Shown: positions 46,661-55,566, numbered from the stretch's first letter. The stretch is DNA of 64,000 nucleotides from Sulfuricurvum sp. (GCF_028681615.1 NZ_JAQUHV010000005.1:1-64000), one strand, 5' to 3'. Notes: generated from the letters alone by a model not told the origin. Numbers and translations are program-made.

Positions 46661-48674
46661 TCGAATAAATCTCTGCGTAGATCATTCCGACCAACGCTTT
46701 GCGGTTGGCACGGACACTCAAATCTTCGGCATTGACCATAACGTTGTCGAAGAAGGCATCCAAAGGTGCTTTGAGACCGAAGAGTGCATCCAAACGATCT
46801 TCGAGAGTTTCGTAGCTCGCAGAGATCGCTGAGGTTGCGGCAGCATAAAGATGGCGTTCCGCATCGTTTTCAAACAACGACTCATTGACACTGAACCCTT
46901 TGTCCATCGCTTCATCTTTGAGAATGTTGCTGACCCGTTTAAAGGTAGAAAATGCTTCGACAAATGAATCGGATGATGCAATGGTATTGACGGCACGGAT
47001 TTTTTGATCAATTTCAAGAACATCGAGTTCTACATTTGCATCTTTGGCAACTACTGCTTGGATAATCGATGGATTAATACCGACATAGGCTCCTGCTAGT
47101 CGTTCAATTACAAATGTTTCAATATTCTTTTTGTACTCTTTCCCTTGCGGATAGAGATTGGTAAGCTGATCGATTAAATTGGAGAAATTCAGCGGAATTC
47201 GATATTCTACTGCGATTTTGATAATACCGTTAACAGCACGACGTAGGGCAAACGGGTCACGAGAACCTGTAGGAATTTCACCAATGCTGAACATGCCGAT
47301 CAACGTATCAACTTTCATCGACATCGCAACAATCGCACTGAGCATGGTGCTTGGTAACGCACTTTCTTCTCCCGTAGGGAGGTATTGTTCTTTAATCGCA
47401 GTGGCTACTTCGGCACTTTCACCTAGAGCTAGTGCATAGTAATATCCCATAAGTCCCTGTAGCTCGGTAAACTCATAGACCATTTCAGACATCAAGTCGG
47501 CTTTTGCCAATTCCATTGCCCGTTCTAAATGATTAGGATTGATATTATCATATATCAAGTTTGCGATGGTCGATGCGACCACTTTTTCACGTTTGATTTT
47601 TTCCGCCAACGTCCCCAAACCGTTCATAAAGACGACTTTTTCCAATCCTGCAGTACTGAGCCCTTTTTTGAGGTCGTTTCGGTAGAAAAAGAGTGCATCG
47701 GAAAGGCGTGGACGAAGAACCCTCTCATTGCCTTCTATCACTTTTGAGAAATCATCACAAAGTGCATTTGAAACGACGACAAAAGCATTAATCAGCTTTC
47801 CGTCTTTGAAGACCGGGAAATAGCGCTGATGCTCTTTCATCGAGGTTATGATAACCTCAGGGGGCAGCTCAAGGAAACTCTCATCAAAACTGCCTAATAG
47901 CGGTGTCGGATGCTCGGTAATTGCAACGACTTCGTCCAAAAGATCTGCATCTACTTCGATGCTGATGCCATGGGCTTGTTCAAGTGCTGCGAATGTATCT
48001 AAAATGGTTTTACGACGCTCTTGCGGATAAAGTGTCACCGATCCCTCTTTAAGAAGATCGAAGTAGTGGTGGATAGAATCAACATTCTTCGCTCCAAAGT
48101 GGCTGATCCGGTGGACATACGTATGAGCAGATGAGCGAACATCGAAAAGTTCTACATCAACTACCTCATTATCCATCATAACGTTGACCCATCGGATCGG
48201 ACGAATAAAGCTCTCATGCGAGGAACCCCAGCGCATTGATTTACCGAAGTTTAGACTTTTAATCCATTGCTCGATCATCTCACCTAAAATTTCACTGCTT
48301 GGTCTTCCTTCTACCGTGCGGCTAAAGAAAAGGACCTCTTTCCCTCCCTTTTCAGCACGTGATATTTGGTCGAATTCAACACCGCATTTTTTTGCAAAAC
48401 CTAAAGCAGCAGGAGTCGGGACACCGTCTTTAATAGCGATCTCAACTGGTGCACCGTAAAACTCTTCGACACGGTCGTCTTGGGAAACTTTAAATTCCCG
48501 GTGCCACAGTACCAAACGACGCGGTGTATAATAGAATTCAAACTCCCCTAAAAGAGCATTTTTTTCAAGTACGGCAACCCATTTTTTCTCGATTTCAGAG
48601 AGTTCTTTGAGAAGGGGTACAGCGGGGAGTTCTTCAACACCGATTTCAATCAAAAGAGGTTTTAACATATTCAC
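46632..48674 (-). CDS. glyS: glycyl-tRNA synthetase beta subunit
   Basis: A 680-residue subunit of the tetrameric glycyl-tRNA synthetase. Starts LLIEIGVEELPAVPLL; further family stretches are YTPRRLVLWHREF, FPVFKDGKLINAFVVVSNA, LFFYRNDLKKGL and IPTGSRDPFALRRAVNGIIK. The C-terminal part binds the anticodon. Length fits (E. coli 689). The alpha subunit gene (glyQ) is not in the window. It is transcribed with the FAD oxidoreductase gene. Confidence 0.96.
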   Translation of the reverse strand: MNMLKPLLIEIGVEELPAVPLLKELSEIEKKWVAVLEKNALLGEFEFYYTPRRLVLWHREFKVSQDDRVEEFYGAPVEIAIKDGVPTPAALGFAKKCGVEFDQISRAEKGGKEVLFFSRTVEGRPSSEILGEMIEQWIKSLNFGKSMRWGSSHESFIRPIRWVNVMMDNEVVDVELFDVRSSAHTYVHRISHFGAKNVDSIHHYFDLLKEGSVTLYPQERRKTILDTFAALEQAHGISIEVDADLLDEVVAITEHPTPLLGSFDESFLELPPEVIITSMKEHQRYFPVFKDGKLINAFVVVSNALCDDFSKVIEGNERVLRPRLSDALFFYRNDLKKGLSTAGLEKVVFMNGLGTLAEKIKREKVVASTIANLIYDNINPNHLERAMELAKADLMSEMVYEFTELQGLMGYYYALALGESAEVATAIKEQYLPTGEESALPSTMLSAIVAMSMKVDTLIGMFSIGEIPTGSRDPFALRRAVNGIIKIAVEYRIPLNFSNLIDQLTNLYPQGKEYKKNIETFVIERLAGAYVGINPSIIQAVVAKDANVELDVLEIDQKIRAVNTIASSDSFVEAFSTFKRVSNILKDEAMDKGFSVNESLFENDAERHLYAAATSAISASYETLEDRLDALFGLKAPLDAFFDNVMVNAEDLSVRANRKALVGMIYAEIYSIADIKNITL

Positions 48675-48755
48675 TTATCCATCAATCATTTTTAAAGCCC
48701 GATTTTACCCCGCTATTGGTTAAAAATCGCTGTTGCTTTGGAAAAAATTAATTAA

Positions 48756-48770
48756 GAGATAAAGTATCTC
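48756..48770 (+). promoter_or_regulatory. 6-3-6 palindrome upstream of SOR-like gene
   Basis: GAGATA-AAG-TATCTC, a perfect inverted repeat, centred 37 bases before the -10 box of the SOR-like gene, about where an activator would bind (near -45). It could equally serve the divergent glyS. Confidence 0.4.
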
Positions 48771-48799
48771 ATTTAGGTGTAGTTAAAAGTTTTGAGGTG

Positions 48800-48805
48800 T
48801 ACAAT
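48800..48805 (+). promoter_or_regulatory. -10 box for SOR-like gene
   Basis: GGTGTACAAT, extended -10 type, 33 bases before the ATG at 48838. Confidence 0.5.
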
Positions 48806-48837
48806 GTCTGAATTAATTTTAAAAACAAGGAATTCTC

Positions 48838-49224
48838 ATGCCAACAATCAACCGTTACGTAGACATCAGTACTGTAGACCGCGAAGCAAAAAAAGACTAC
48901 ATTGACCGTCATTCACCGTTCATTCACTGTGCTTCAACTGCAAAAAAAGGTGAAAAATTTCCTGTTACTGTAAAAATGGGGAACGAATATTCTCACCCTG
49001 ATGATTTCGATCACTTTATCGCGAACATTTCACTTTATAACGGTGAAACTCTACTCGCTCGTGCTGATTTTGTACCGGGAACACTAGGTAATGAAAAAAA
49101 TCATGCGGAAGTAACTTTCAATATTGTTCCTATGGGTAAAAAATTAACTCTAATAGCACACGGTTACTGCACTAAACACGGTGTGTGGGAATCAACTCCA
49201 GTCGAAGTCGAAGTCGCTGAATAA
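48838..49224 (+). CDS. class II superoxide reductase-like protein
   Basis: A 128-residue protein of the class II SOR (neelaredoxin-like) family, which reduces superoxide to peroxide at a His4-Cys iron centre. Candidate ligands: His in DRHSPFIHC, two His in YSHPDDFDHFIANISLY, and Cys plus His in HGYCTKHGVWES. The usual Glu-Lys before the first His is Asp-Arg here, so the active-site lysine is replaced by arginine. There is no desulforedoxin domain. It has its own promoter and a strong terminator. It fits the peroxide and oxygen defence theme. A sulfur-oxidation-related carrier is a weaker alternative. Confidence 0.8.
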   Translation: MPTINRYVDISTVDREAKKDYIDRHSPFIHCASTAKKGEKFPVTVKMGNEYSHPDDFDHFIANISLYNGETLLARADFVPGTLGNEKNHAEVTFNIVPMGKKLTLIAHGYCTKHGVWESTPVEVEVAE

Positions 49225-49229
49225 CGTTT

Positions 49230-49254
49230 AAAGCCCGACTTGTTCGGGCTTTTT
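49230..49254. terminator. rho-independent terminator, SOR-like gene
   Basis: A nine-pair stem, AAAGCCCGA / TCGGGCTTT, with a 5-base loop followed by further T. It follows the SOR-like stop by 5 bases. It also covers the end of the convergent HDOD gene and may work in both directions. Confidence 0.9.
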
Positions 49255-50053
49255 AATCATCTATCTCATCATCACTCAGTAATATCTCATAAGCAACTCT
49301 CGCATCATTTACTTTAAAATCATATTGTTCCAGAATAGATTCAATTTCTTCAAATGGTTTCACCTCTTTCAACGTAAAAAGAGATCTGGCGCATTTTAAG
49401 GCAGCACATGCACGCGGATCTGTTGCTTCTTCAGGATTGAAAGAATAGTATAGTGAGTTCGTAAACATTTCATCAAAATTCCAATAATCGAATAATTTTC
49501 CGGCCAACTCATCACCTGATTTTCCAAAAAGATTTTTTTCTTCTATTAGGAGCTTATCGGGTTCATTTCCCGTAAATACATATGATATGTTATTCAGCAT
49601 CAAAGCATATGAAGCAACCAAGCGCCCTATTTCTAAAATAAAAGTCAAACCGCCGAGAGATTGTAGAATGGAACGATGTTTTTTTACCAACCAGAGGTCC
49701 AGAAAACGTTGCTGCTTTTCCATAACTGAAAACCATTCGTGTATACTCATCCCATATGAACTCAAATCCGTATAGGGATGCGCTTTCAATGCAGCTGTGA
49801 GAGACATACCACGAATTGCAGCAATACCAAAGAGTGCAATCGCTTGTGAGATTGATGTAATCGGGTATCTAAAACCATGATAAGGAACATTGGAAAAACG
49901 TAAAATATCTGTATAAAGTATAGGATCTGATTCAATCACTTGAATAATTGCTTTTAAATCTATCTCTTCTACACTGCAAAGTAAATTTATTTTATTGATT
50001 GATTCCGGTAGAGGGGGAAAAGACTCTATCGAATAAAGTATATTATTGTCCAC
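49253..50053 (-). CDS. HDOD domain signalling protein
   Basis: A 266-residue protein with an HDOD (metal-independent HD-like) domain over most of its length. Typical stretches: SFPPLPESINKINLLC near the start, VIESDPILYTDILRFSNVPY, SISQAIALFGIAAIRGMSL and EIGRLVASYALML. HDOD proteins act in signalling, often with cyclic-di-GMP or chemotaxis parts. GTG start with AAGGA ahead. It is divergent from the PAS-GGDEF-EAL gene. Confidence 0.85.
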   Translation of the reverse strand: MDNNILYSIESFPPLPESINKINLLCSVEEIDLKAIIQVIESDPILYTDILRFSNVPYHGFRYPITSISQAIALFGIAAIRGMSLTAALKAHPYTDLSSYGMSIHEWFSVMEKQQRFLDLWLVKKHRSILQSLGGLTFILEIGRLVASYALMLNNISYVFTGNEPDKLLIEEKNLFGKSGDELAGKLFDYWNFDEMFTNSLYYSFNPEEATDPRACAALKCARSLFTLKEVKPFEEIESILEQYDFKVNDARVAYEILLSDDEIDD

Positions 50054-50130
50054 ACACTTCCTTTTGTTTACTGGTTATCTAATATCGGTGATTTTAGCAT
50101 TATTTTTTATCGAAAACTTCTTTTTCAAAC

Positions 50131-50150
50131 TTTAATTTAATTTAATTTAA
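50131..50150 (+). repeat. (TTTAA)4 pentanucleotide repeat
   Basis: Four perfect copies of TTTAA in the 212-base intergenic stretch between the HDOD and PAS-GGDEF-EAL genes. Such a tract can slip and alter promoter spacing. The rest of this stretch is AT-rich with no other clear element. Confidence 0.6.
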
Positions 50151-50265
50151 TTAATTATAAAAATTATATAAGTAACATATTTAAGCAAACATAGAACAAT
50201 TATTATTAAAGAATAAATAATAAAATGTTGAAATAAATTATTTTTTAGTCAAAAAAAGGTGTTGT

Positions 50266-51912
50266 GTGGATAAAAGATCCTGCTGTCTCTCTCTCGAAAC
50301 ATTGGAAGAGGATAAAATGCATGAAAGACGACGTGAATTTGAAATACTAGCGATGGCCATGGAACATGCGTCAGATAGTATGATTGTTACCGATCGACAC
50401 AATAATATTATAAAAGTAAATAATTCCTTTTTAAAAACATTCGGCTACAGTGAACAAGACGTAATCGGGAAAAATACAAATTTTCTTTCGTCTGCAAAAC
50501 ATGATCCTTCTTTTTATAATCAAATGTGGAATACGCTGCTCAAAGAAAAGCACTGGAGTAGCGAAATATGGAATAAGCGGAAAAATGGTGCTGTTTTTCC
50601 TGCCTGGGTTAGTATTAGTGCTATTATGGATGAAAATAATAAAATACAAAATTATCTTGCAATCTTCACAGACCTAAGTGCTTTACGCGAAAGTCAAGAG
50701 AAAACATTAAAACTTGCCTACTATGATCAGCTTACAGGTCTGCCTAATAGACAAAAAATTGTCTCCGATATGGAAAAGAGAAATCCAGTTGTTTGTGTCA
50801 TCTTTAATATTGATGATTTTAAAGAAATTAATGATTTTTACGGAATTGAGACAGGTGATAACATTCTAAATCAGGTAGGACAGTGGTTTTGTAAAATGAA
50901 TTTTTTCCCCTACCGCATAAGCGGGGATGAATTTGCCGTTTTATTGTATGAGCATTTTACGTGGAGTGATTTACGAAATCGAATTACGGCTTTAATGTCA
51001 TTATTGGAAGAAAAAGTCTTTTTTATTAAAAATGAAACGATTAATATACGTATGACGGTTGGAGCGGCGATTGGACATGGTAAATTATTGACCCGAGCCG
51101 ATATTGCGTTAAACCGTGCAAAAAAGAATAAACTTTCTCTTGCGCTCTATGCAGAACATGAAAATATTGAAGAAACTTATCGTTCCAATATGAAAATGAG
51201 GACTGCTATTCGCAGCGCATTGGGAAAACATCGAATTATTTGCCATTATCAGCCGATTATTAATCTAATAACCGGAAATATCGACAAATATGAAACATTA
51301 GTTCGAATGATTGATAATGATGGCACTATTGTGCCTCCTTCAGCATTTTTGACTATTGCAAAAAAAACAAAGCTTTACCCTCAAATCACTCTTGAAGTTC
51401 TCAATCAATCATGTTCTCTTTTTTCCAAACGAAGTGAAGAGTTTTCCATAAATTTGTCAGATAGCGATATACGCGATCCTTTTATTGTCAAAGAGATCAT
51501 CCATACCATCACTCAAACAGGTACTGCTTCACGGATCGTTTTTGAAATATTGGAATCAGAAGGTATAGAAAACTATGAAGAAGTTGTAGAATTTATTACT
51601 TCCGTGAAAGCACTGGGAGCAAAAATTGCTATTGATGATTTTGGAACAGGGTACTCCAATTTTGAGAATATTCTAAAATTGAACGTCGATTATATCAAAA
51701 TTGATGGATCACTTATTCAAGGTATAACCGACAATTCAAGGCATCATATCGTTGTTGAAACGATTGTTAATTTTGCCCATAAAATCGGTGCTAAGACCAT
51801 AGCCGAATTTGTAAGCAGCGAAGATATCTACACTGCGGTCAAAGAACTCGGGGTCGATTTTGCGCAAGGATACTTTACTGGTAAACCTGAAGAGATCGTT
51901 TCTTCATTGTAG
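50266..51912 (+). CDS. PAS-GGDEF-EAL cyclic-di-GMP protein
   Basis: A 548-residue cytoplasmic protein. The PAS domain (about 25-140) shows TDRHNNIIKVNNSFLKTFG. The GGDEF domain has a changed motif SGDEF in YRISGDEFAVLLYE, so synthesis may be weak or lost. The EAL domain keeps the catalytic residues: ETL for EAL in KYETLVRM, NLS, FEILESEG, AIDDFGTGYSNFENIL, IKIDGS and AQGYFTGKP. It is therefore probably a phosphodiesterase whose GGDEF may sense GTP. GTG start at 50266, six bases after AAGG. No membrane segment. Confidence 0.88.
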   Translation: MDKRSCCLSLETLEEDKMHERRREFEILAMAMEHASDSMIVTDRHNNIIKVNNSFLKTFGYSEQDVIGKNTNFLSSAKHDPSFYNQMWNTLLKEKHWSSEIWNKRKNGAVFPAWVSISAIMDENNKIQNYLAIFTDLSALRESQEKTLKLAYYDQLTGLPNRQKIVSDMEKRNPVVCVIFNIDDFKEINDFYGIETGDNILNQVGQWFCKMNFFPYRISGDEFAVLLYEHFTWSDLRNRITALMSLLEEKVFFIKNETINIRMTVGAAIGHGKLLTRADIALNRAKKNKLSLALYAEHENIEETYRSNMKMRTAIRSALGKHRIICHYQPIINLITGNIDKYETLVRMIDNDGTIVPPSAFLTIAKKTKLYPQITLEVLNQSCSLFSKRSEEFSINLSDSDIRDPFIVKEIIHTITQTGTASRIVFEILESEGIENYEEVVEFITSVKALGAKIAIDDFGTGYSNFENILKLNVDYIKIDGSLIQGITDNSRHHIVVETIVNFAHKIGAKTIAEFVSSEDIYTAVKELGVDFAQGYFTGKPEEIVSSL

Positions 51913-51969
51913 AGCCCTTTATCTCCTTTTAACCGCTTCTTCTTTATACTCCTTATAAATTAATATGAA

Positions 51970-52641
51970 GTGAAATTCGTGGACTCTTTTCAAAATCTTG
52001 CTTTATTAGAAAACCTCTATCGTTTAAAATCATTGGGATATGCCTACATTGATCCAATTACTCCTAATATACAAGCCACTTCAAATACGCTTCCGGATTC
52101 TCTCAGTAGATTAGGAGAAAATATATCAAAATGCTATTTGTGCGATCTAAGCAAATCACGCAGACAAAGCATGATCGGTTACGGTAACCCGCGAGCCTCA
52201 TTAATGTTTATTGATGCTTATGTTTCAGCTGCCGAAGATGAAGCGTCAGACTACTATGTCGGAAGATCCGGTGTTATGCTACGAGATATGATTGAAAAAG
52301 TGTTGAAATATCAAGTTGAAGATGTCTATTTTACGCATGCAGTTAAATGTAAGCCCTTTGGATTTCAAAGTCCTTCACAAAGCGAATGCAGCAGCTGCGC
52401 GCCATTTTTATCCAAACAAATAGAACTTATTAAACCCAGTATTATCGTGACACTTGGTTCAGATGCATATCAGATACTCACAGGTGATCTCGAAGATTTT
52501 GAGCGTGTTCGAGGAGAAATCATACCGTTTAGAGATTCTCTTTTGATCCCTATGTATCATCCGCTTTATCTTGTTCGTAATCCCTCTCTAAAAAAAGAGG
52601 CTTTACGAGATTTACAAACCATAAAGGGGCAATTATCATGA
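51970..52641 (+). CDS. family 4 uracil-DNA glycosylase-like protein
   Basis: A 223-residue UDG superfamily protein with an iron-sulfur cluster. Cluster cysteines: CYLCDLSKSR early, then CKPFGFQSPSQSECSSC. Late motif YHPLYLVRNPSLKKEALRDL fits motif B. Motif A, normally GEAPG, reads FIDAYVSAAEDE, so the catalytic and uracil-gating residues are not conserved. It may be inactive as a glycosylase or have other specificity. The start is GTG (51970, or 51979, which has GAAG upstream). It overlaps the next gene by 4 bases. Confidence 0.75.
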   Translation: MKFVDSFQNLALLENLYRLKSLGYAYIDPITPNIQATSNTLPDSLSRLGENISKCYLCDLSKSRRQSMIGYGNPRASLMFIDAYVSAAEDEASDYYVGRSGVMLRDMIEKVLKYQVEDVYFTHAVKCKPFGFQSPSQSECSSCAPFLSKQIELIKPSIIVTLGSDAYQILTGDLEDFERVRGEIIPFRDSLLIPMYHPLYLVRNPSLKKEALRDLQTIKGQLS

Positions 52642-53705
52642 TTCTAATGCGTATAATTTTGCTATCATCCCTACTCTTTTTTTACAGTTACGCCCGTACA
52701 ATAATTATTCAAAAATCAACGGATACAACAAACTTTACTTCCGAATTTTCCACGACAGATAAAATGATCAATATCGCTGTTATTTCTGCACCCGGCGTCA
52801 TTGGAAAATATACACAGTCTGTCTTTAACGTTTCAGAAGCAACTCTTATTGCTCTTAAAAATGATCACTTTCAACTTAAACGTTATGACATTCCCGATGA
52901 GTCAGCCGGTTCTCTTTCGCAAGCATTAGAAAAGATTCGGCAAGATGGGATGGATGCAATCGTTGCACCATTAACGTCCAGTGGTGCAAAAAATCTCATT
53001 ACTATTCCTATTCATATTCCGGTTTACATACCGACTGTCCACAAACGTGATCTTCCTGATTCACCGGAAAATATTGTTTTTGGCGGAATTGATTATTCTG
53101 CCCAAATTGAAGCTCTCCTCCCGTACATGGGAAATTCAATTAGCATTTTTTATGATAATTCCAGTGTTGGGACACAACTAAAAACCTCTACAGAAGAAGT
53201 TTTTCTTGCCCATAAAAATGAAAAAAAGAGAGTTGCAAGTTATCCTATCGATATAAAGGGCGATAATATAGTCACTTATCTGGCAAAACCCTCTTTATTT
53301 AATAAGAGCAGTGTTATTATTCATATACCCGTAGTCAAAAGTGCTTTATTGGCGGCTCATATTACTTTTTCCAAAATAAAAGTGCACAACATACTTTCTA
53401 CACAGATTAATGTCGATCCTACACTTTTAACCTTGACACAATATCAAGATCGAAAAAATATCATTTTAGCCAATTCTTTAATTGAGTTCCCTAATGATAT
53501 CTATGAATCGAATGCATTGATGAATAATGATATTACGTTTGATTGGATCCAATATTCTACCAGTGTCGGTATCGATTATCTTATTGCTTCACTTAGTAAT
53601 ACCCCAAGAAAATATACCATGCGTATTATCAATTCTCAGGTCATATATCCTGTAGAACTACTACATGCAAAAGAATACGGTTTTGAACCATTTATCTCAC
53701 ACTGA
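52638..53705 (+). CDS. periplasmic binding-like protein, unknown
   Basis: A 355-residue exported protein with a signal peptide (ILLSSLLFFYSYARTIII). The mature part seems to have the two-lobed periplasmic-binding fold: INIAVISAPGVIGKYTQSVF then NSISIFYDNSSVGTQL and KSSVIIHIPVVKSALLA. It recalls the LpoA/LivJ-like ligand-binding domain. Ligand unknown. It overlaps the UDG-like gene by 4 bases and the regulator gene by about 41. Confidence 0.65.
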   Translation: MILMRIILLSSLLFFYSYARTIIIQKSTDTTNFTSEFSTTDKMINIAVISAPGVIGKYTQSVFNVSEATLIALKNDHFQLKRYDIPDESAGSLSQALEKIRQDGMDAIVAPLTSSGAKNLITIPIHIPVYIPTVHKRDLPDSPENIVFGGIDYSAQIEALLPYMGNSISIFYDNSSVGTQLKTSTEEVFLAHKNEKKRVASYPIDIKGDNIVTYLAKPSLFNKSSVIIHIPVVKSALLAAHITFSKIKVHNILSTQINVDPTLLTLTQYQDRKNIILANSLIEFPNDIYESNALMNNDITFDWIQYSTSVGIDYLIASLSNTPRKYTMRIINSQVIYPVELLHAKEYGFEPFISH

Positions 53706-54348
53706 GCCATTTTCACTCAAAAAAATTGGGATTTTTGCCCATTTATCCCATACGCAACGTACTCAAATTGAAAATATCGGGATCATCCGTTCTTACAGCG
53801 AAGGTGAGGTCATTTTTTATGAGGGAGATGAGAGCAGCTATTTTCATTTTCTCATAGATGGTGAGGTATCCGTCTATAAATCCTCTGCTTCATTGGATAC
53901 GATCACGATTCACCATTTTCACGCACCTTCACTTATTGCAGAAGTTGCAACACTTAAACAAATCCCCTATCCTGCTTCGTGCGAGGCAAAACAAATTTCC
54001 GTTCTACTTAAAATTCCTCGAGATCCTTTTTTGCATCTTCTTCAGAATGATCCGTCTCTAAGCATTGCACTTATTTCTTCTCTGACTCAAAAAATTTCTG
54101 CATTAGAACTTGCTCTGCAACGTCACACAGCACCGAATGCAATTGCAAAAGTAGCACGTCTTATCCGTGATGATTTATTTGCTTTTAATCGCTTAAAGCA
54201 AATAGAAATAGCTCGACTTATTGGAATCACACCGGAAACCCTTTCTCGTATTCTTAAAAAACTAAAAATTGAAGGCGTCATCGCCCATACAAAATCCGAA
54301 GGAATTACTGTCCTTTCAGATGAAATACTAATCTCATACTGCGGATAA
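53665..54348 (+). CDS. Crp/Fnr-family transcriptional regulator
   Basis: About 227 residues. Cyclic-nucleotide-binding-like beta-barrel (about 25-130; EGEVIFYEGDESSYFHFLID), dimer helix, and a C-terminal winged helix-turn-helix (EIARLIGITPETLSRILKKL). No Fnr-type cysteine cluster is present, so it does not sense oxygen through Fe-S. The first ATG (53665) lies inside the preceding gene and lacks a ribosome site; a TTG at 53683 is an alternative start. The perfect inverted repeat in front of the next gene may be its operator. Confidence 0.85.
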   Translation: MQKNTVLNHLSHTEPFSLKKIGIFAHLSHTQRTQIENIGIIRSYSEGEVIFYEGDESSYFHFLIDGEVSVYKSSASLDTITIHHFHAPSLIAEVATLKQIPYPASCEAKQISVLLKIPRDPFLHLLQNDPSLSIALISSLTQKISALELALQRHTAPNAIAKVARLIRDDLFAFNRLKQIEIARLIGITPETLSRILKKLKIEGVIAHTKSEGITVLSDEILISYCG

Positions 54349-54369
54349 TTATTTTCCTTTAAGAGAATG

Positions 54370-54396
54370 AGTGATAGAGTTAATCCAACTATCACT
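54370..54396 (+). promoter_or_regulatory. 8-11-8 inverted repeat before thioferritin gene
   Basis: AGTGATAG-N11-CTATCACT, perfect over 8 pairs, ending just before the GAGGAG ribosome site. The half-sites GTGA/TCAC resemble those of CRP-family regulators, but their spacing is 11 bases (one helical turn) longer than the CRP standard. It may be the operator of the adjacent Crp/Fnr gene product, or a leader hairpin. Confidence 0.55.
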
Positions 54397-54409
54397 GAGG
54401 AGCATCCAA

Positions 54410-54916
54410 ATGGGTAAAAGAGGTATTTCACTTCTTCGCGGGATCGAAGCACAAACAGTTTATGATCTTCTTAATAAAGCATATTGTGATGAGTGGCTTG
54501 CCTATTATCAATACTTCATTGAAGCCAAAGTGGTTAAAGGACTCATGAAAGATGCCGCCATTGTAGAACTTACGCAACATGCAGCCGATGAACTCCGTCA
54601 TGCTACAATGGTTTGTGACCGCATTATACAGCTTGGAGGTACTCCGATTCTTCACCCTTCTGAGTGGCTTACGAACAGTAACTGCGGATATGATGCTCCT
54701 ACCGAACCAGATGTACGCAAGGTATTGGAACAAGCAATCAAAGGAGAACAGTGCGCTATTGGTGTTTATTCTAATATTCTTGATATTACACGTGAAAAAG
54801 ATACAATCACCTACGATCTTGTTTCACAAATCTTGGCGGATGAAGTGGGACACGAAGAAGATCTACAGGCTTTGTTCGATGATATCGAAGAGTTTATTGA
54901 ACAATTTAAGAAATAA
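54410..54916 (+). CDS. ferritin-like DPSL (thioferritin-type) protein
   Basis: About 168 residues of a four-helix iron-binding protein. Iron ligands in AYCDEWLAYYQYFIEAKVV, HAADELRHATMVCDRI, GEQCAIGVY and LADEVGHEEDLQALF. Cysteines near the centre (in AYCDE, MVCDR and EQCAI) resemble the cysteine pair of archaeal/bacterial Dps-like proteins known as thioferritins. Role: iron storage and peroxide detoxification. ATG 54410 follows GAGGAG; an upstream in-frame ATG at 54371 lies in the inverted repeat. The ankyrin gene starts at its stop. Confidence 0.85.
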   Translation: MGKRGISLLRGIEAQTVYDLLNKAYCDEWLAYYQYFIEAKVVKGLMKDAAIVELTQHAADELRHATMVCDRIIQLGGTPILHPSEWLTNSNCGYDAPTEPDVRKVLEQAIKGEQCAIGVYSNILDITREKDTITYDLVSQILADEVGHEEDLQALFDDIEEFIEQFKK

Positions 54917-55371
54917 TGATGATAAAACAAATATTCATTCTTCTCTTTGTAATGACAAGTTATATGCATGGTGCAGACATTTTAACATTAGTCAGTCTTC
55001 TTGATCGAAATGACACTGCAACATTTGAATCCCAAATACAGTCACTTCAAGATGCTAATTCAGTTCGGGAAGATAATAACAAAACCATTTTGATGTATGC
55101 AAGCTGGGTTGGCAATATGGATGCAGTCAAGTATCTTGTCGAGAAAGGTGCAGATGTTACTGCACAAGATATAGGTGGAGCTACGGCTTTGCATCTGGCC
55201 ATATGGAAAGGATATACACCGATTGCTTTATACTTATTAGAAAAAGGTGCATCAGGACATATTATGAGCAAAGATGGATTAACTCCATTGGATATCGCAG
55301 GGATGCGGGGAAACAAAGAGGTTTCATCTGCTATTGAAAAAGCTACACTGAAATTAAAACCGCTTTTATAG
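54916..55371 (+). CDS. exported ankyrin repeat protein
   Basis: A 151-residue protein with a signal peptide (IKQIFILLFVMTSYMHGAD) and about three ankyrin repeats (KTILMYASWVGNMDAVKYL, GATALHLAIWKGYTPIALYL, GLTPLDIAGMRGNKEVSSAI). Its ATG overlaps the stop of the thioferritin gene, so co-expression is firm. Unlike the other two ankyrin proteins it should be periplasmic. Ankyrin partners of antioxidant proteins are known in related bacteria. Confidence 0.88.
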   Translation: MMIKQIFILLFVMTSYMHGADILTLVSLLDRNDTATFESQIQSLQDANSVREDNNKTILMYASWVGNMDAVKYLVEKGADVTAQDIGGATALHLAIWKGYTPIALYLLEKGASGHIMSKDGLTPLDIAGMRGNKEVSSAIEKATLKLKPLL

Positions 55372-55394
55372 CGCGATAACGGTGCAGCATGGCT

Positions 55395-55556
55395 TTATCC
55401 CTCGTGTTTAGAGGATTTGGCAAAAAAGGTATTTTCAAGTTCTTCCAGCCGCTCTAATTTCTGATAATGGCGAAGATTCAAAGATGCAAATTTATATCCT
55501 AAATAAATAATGATCGGCCATAACGAAAGCCAAAGCAGTGATTCGATGTATTCCAT
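55395..55556 (-). CDS. small membrane protein at end of cyd operon
   Basis: A 53-residue protein with one membrane helix (SLLWLSLWPIIIYLGYKF) and a charged tail (KLERLEELENTFFAKSSK). ATG 55556 has AGGAG 7 bases upstream. It begins 10 bases after the cydB stop on the same strand, suggesting an accessory subunit in the manner of CydX/CydS, though the sequence is not CydX-like. Confidence 0.65.
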   Translation of the reverse strand: MEYIESLLWLSLWPIIIYLGYKFASLNLRHYQKLERLEELENTFFAKSSKHEG

Positions 55557-55566
55557 AGTCTGTCTC

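Noticed and set aside
54371-54409. Earlier ATG for the thioferritin gene
   Set aside because: It lies in the inverted repeat with no ribosome site, while GAGGAG precedes the ATG at 54410.
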